From Marinobacter sp. S0848L (GTDB lineage: Bacteria; Pseudomonadota; Gammaproteobacteria; Pseudomonadales; Oleiphilaceae), in NCBI RefSeq assembly GCF_023016065.1, contig NZ_JALKAQ010000003.1, positions 186,001 through 250,000 of the forward strand: DNA of 64,000 nucleotides. The letters are read 5' to 3'. The position numbers and the translations under genes were made by a program. Below, piece after piece: positions 61,792 through 64,000 of the stretch. The notes beneath the pieces are model-generated. The model ran no database searches. It was given only the letters and a program-made list of their open reading frames with translations, and had not been told where the DNA came from. Positions within the stretch are counted from its first letter, which is position 1. Every line of letters starts with the position of its first letter.

Positions 61792-63390
61792 TCAGCTTTT
61801 CGCTGCCAGCTTCTGCGCCAGTCTGACGCTGTTTCTTGCCGCCAATGCGTAAACCGACAGTTGCGGGTTTGCGCCGATGCTAGTGGGGAAGATGGAGGCA
61901 TCGTGGATGCTCAGGTTGGCCACGTGGTGGTGTTCACCGAAGCCGTTGACTACCGATTCCTCCGGGTTGCTGCCCATACCGCAGCCGCCCATTTGGTGCG
62001 CGGTGAAGATACGGGCACGGTGTGGTTTCATCGGGAGTTCTTTGATGGCGGTTTTGGTTTCTTTCCAAGTGGTGTGCCAGGCTGCATCCATGTGGATGGC
62101 TTGCACGGCTTCTGCGCCCGCGGCGAATTGGATTTCGGCCATGTCCAGGTAGGACTGGCGGATGCCATCCCATAAGTAGTCGGTGATGGGGTAATCGAGT
62201 ACGGGGCTGCCGTCGTCACGCAGGCTGACGGTGCCGCCGGGGCTTTCGGGGTGGAAGCCGTCCCGGAGCAGGGCAATGACCGATTGCAGCCAAGGCAGTT
62301 GGCCGAGGTTGTCGCGCTGTTGTTGGCCGTGGCCAGGGACAACGCCGGCGGCCATGCCTGGGTGCAGTGGTGGCACTTCGAGTTTGTAGCCTACCGGGCC
62401 GTCGTGGCCATTTTTGAAGTTGAATTCATCGGAGTAAATAGACTGCGGTGCGCCGTAGAACGGGTCTACTTTGGCCGGCATGCGGGCGACGGTGGCGCTG
62501 ACCGGGTGGATGAATGAGCGTTTGCCCACGCGGTCGTAGGGGTCGGGCAGCTCTGAGCGCAGCAGGAGTCCGGGCGAGCCAATGGCGCTGGCGGCTACCA
62601 CGAAGTGTTTGGCCTTCAGGGTAACGGTCACGCCCGAGGGTGTGACGCCGTCTGAGCCCATGGCGGTGGCTTGCAGGTGGTCGATGCGGTCTTGTTTCAT
62701 GACCAGTCGTTCGGCACGCAAGCCGTGGAACATTTGGGCTTGGTTGTCGAGTGCGCCCGGAATGGTGGTCATCAGGGCGCCTTGTTTGGCATTGGTCGGG
62801 CAGCCTACCCCGCAGTAGCCCGAATTCCAGCAGCCGTTGACGTTGCGGGGGATGGTTTGCCAGGAGTACCCGAGTGCTTCGCAACCGTCCCGTAAGATGC
62901 TGTTGTTCTGGTTGGGCTGTGTTAGCCAGGGGGCCATAGTGTGGCGTTCTTCTCGCCCGTCGAACCAAGGCGCCATGACATCCGGGGCCAGTCCTTCCAG
63001 CCCGAAGGTTTCGCTCCAGTAGTTCAGCGTTTGCTCGGGTGTGCGGAAACTGCTGGTCCAGTTCACGGTGGTCGAGCCTCCCACGCAGCGGCCTTGCAGA
63101 ATGGATATGGCGCCGTCGGCGGTGGTGCGGCTCATGCCTTCCTGGTAGAGCGTGGCGTAGGCGGTTTGTTCGTCCATCTTGAAGTCTTTCTGGTAATACA
63201 GGCCCCCCTCTTCGACCAATATTACCGAAAAGCCTTGCTTGGACAGGATTTCGGCGGTGGTGCCGCCACCCGCGCCAGTGCCGATCACGACAACGTCAGC
63301 TTCTGCAGTTTGGTTTTCCGTCAGCTTGCTGGCATCGACAACGTTCCAGCCGGAAGCCAGGCCCCGGGCGATGGGATCATTCATGGACAT
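61792..63390 (-). CDS. GMC-family FAD-dependent oxidoreductase
   Basis: GMC enzymes oxidise alcohols or sugars with FAD. The 532-residue protein has the FAD-binding motif VVVIGTGAGGGTTAEILSKQ (about 33-52), GRCVGGSTTVNWTSSF, and the C-terminal block HQMGGCGMGSNPEESVVN with ASIFPTSIGANPQLSVYALA carrying the active-site area. No signal peptide is present, so export would depend on the Tat-targeted partner encoded just upstream. Homologues include long-chain alcohol and choline oxidoreductases; the substrate here is not known. Confidence 0.9.
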   Translation of the reverse strand: MSMNDPIARGLASGWNVVDASKLTENQTAEADVVVIGTGAGGGTTAEILSKQGFSVILVEEGGLYYQKDFKMDEQTAYATLYQEGMSRTTADGAISILQGRCVGGSTTVNWTSSFRTPEQTLNYWSETFGLEGLAPDVMAPWFDGREERHTMAPWLTQPNQNNSILRDGCEALGYSWQTIPRNVNGCWNSGYCGVGCPTNAKQGALMTTIPGALDNQAQMFHGLRAERLVMKQDRIDHLQATAMGSDGVTPSGVTVTLKAKHFVVAASAIGSPGLLLRSELPDPYDRVGKRSFIHPVSATVARMPAKVDPFYGAPQSIYSDEFNFKNGHDGPVGYKLEVPPLHPGMAAGVVPGHGQQQRDNLGQLPWLQSVIALLRDGFHPESPGGTVSLRDDGSPVLDYPITDYLWDGIRQSYLDMAEIQFAAGAEAVQAIHMDAAWHTTWKETKTAIKELPMKPHRARIFTAHQMGGCGMGSNPEESVVNGFGEHHHVANLSIHDASIFPTSIGANPQLSVYALAARNSVRLAQKLAAKS

Positions 63391-63414
63391 AGTGCTCTCC
63401 GTTTTCCGGGGTCA

Positions 63415-64000
63415 TCAGGCGTTTTTGAATTGCGGTAAGGCTTCAACCATCCAGGCGGGTGGCCCGGGGTAACCGGTCAGATGCCACTGATTTTGGTGGC
63501 CGTAGAAAGCAACGTTGGCGATTTTGCTCAACGCGATGTAGCCGTTGTTCAGCAAGCCGAGTCGGCTATTGCGCCAGCGTTTCAGGAAGGCATCGGCTTC
63601 TTTGGTGCTGACGGATGGCCAGTCGGACCAGACTCTGGCCAGTGTGATGCGCGTAGGAGCGAAGTTCAGCAGGTCGAAGAGCTTGCGTAGCTCTTTTTGA
63701 TTAGGTGCGCCGAACTGGACGATGCCCTGATCAATTCGCTCGATGGTGGCGGCAATCTCGAACTGGCGTTTGTTGGGTTCTTCGGGCAAGGCTCCGGCAA
63801 ACAGGGCGGGTAACAAGGCTTCGAACAGAGCGATATCGTCTTTGCTTAAAAACTGGAATTGGTAGCTGGCATCCATCCGGCTTTTGACTGGGCTGATCCG
63901 GCCTGCGGGTGCAGTGGCGCAGCCCGTCAGGCCTGCGGTCATACTGACGGTTCCCAGGAACAAAGCGCCGCCCACGCCGGTTTTCAGGAAGCTTCGACGA
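63415..64000 (-). CDS. Tat-exported small subunit partner of the GMC oxidoreductase (5'-truncated by window edge)
   Basis: The frame runs off the right edge, so the start is outside. Close to the edge it reads RRSFLKTGVGGALFLG, a twin-arginine signal, then a Cys-containing GLTGCATA (possible lipoprotein or cleavage area). The remaining roughly 160 residues (FLSKDDIALFEALLPALF...) resemble the gluconate 2-dehydrogenase subunit 3 type small subunits that pilot GMC partners through the Tat system. The stop is 24 bases before the oxidoreductase start, so both are one operon. Confidence 0.7.
   Translation of the reverse strand, partial: RRSFLKTGVGGALFLGTVSMTAGLTGCATAPAGRISPVKSRMDASYQFQFLSKDDIALFEALLPALFAGALPEEPNKRQFEIAATIERIDQGIVQFGAPNQKELRKLFDLLNFAPTRITLARVWSDWPSVSTKEADAFLKRWRNSRLGLLNNGYIALSKIANVAFYGHQNQWHLTGYPGPPAWMVEALPQFKNA

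Overview
The window looks like chromosomal DNA of a marine gammaproteobacterium, most likely Marinobacter or a close relative. This is inferred from gene content and protein style: a rubredoxin/rubredoxin reductase pair, a FadE of the usual length, a PanP-type aspartate decarboxylase, an Acr3/ArsH/ArsJ arsenic cluster, UbiC-UbiA next to PhoB-PhoR, and moderately high GC. No species name can be proved from the sequence alone. Coding density is high. There are no rRNA or tRNA genes, transposases, phage genes or CRISPR arrays.

Layout. 0-5.3 kb: start of a deacetylase-family gene, a GabD-like dehydrogenase, UvrD and UppP, with three palindromic repeats between them. 5.4-11.1 kb: arsenic resistance (acr3-arsH diverging from arsR-gapdh-arsJ), ending in a gene for a queuosine-mannosyltransferase-like protein that overlaps arsJ. 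11.1-17.2 kb: yciA, then pstSCAB-phoU behind a Pho box. 17.3-24.4 kb: housekeeping genes (HIT protein, ubiquinone hydroxylase, YbaK, MscS, mnmH, methyltransferase, VanZ, CysZ) and a CsrB/RsmZ-like small RNA on the minus strand. 24.4-33.7 kb: rapA, fadE, crcB, a cold-shock gene with a long leader, a Yip1-like protein, an orphan PAAR protein, an HPP protein and PbpG. 33.7-42 kb: rsuA, a membrane hydrolase, a lytic transglycosylase, an unusual response regulator, phoR-phoB with its own Pho box, and ubiA-ubiC-hpt. 42-50.9 kb: rubredoxin system, tesB, two c-di-GMP enzymes around a flavodoxin, PitA. 51-64 kb: panP, tetR-aidB, a SutA-like small protein, hemB, ppk1, a DUF945 protein, coaD, and a GMC oxidoreductase with a Tat-exported partner.

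Two themes link the genes. Phosphate: Pst and Pit uptake, PhoU, PhoR/PhoB and polyphosphate kinase are all present; the arsenic genes handle arsenate, a phosphate mimic that enters through Pst and Pit. Post-transcriptional and second-messenger control: a GGA-rich CsrB-like RNA and two c-di-GMP enzymes.

The least explained feature is a family of five intergenic elements of about 90-115 bp. Each has a long near-perfect outer stem that differs between copies, and a conserved inner region that can fold into two short hairpins. Five copies in 64 kb suggests a large genome-wide family.
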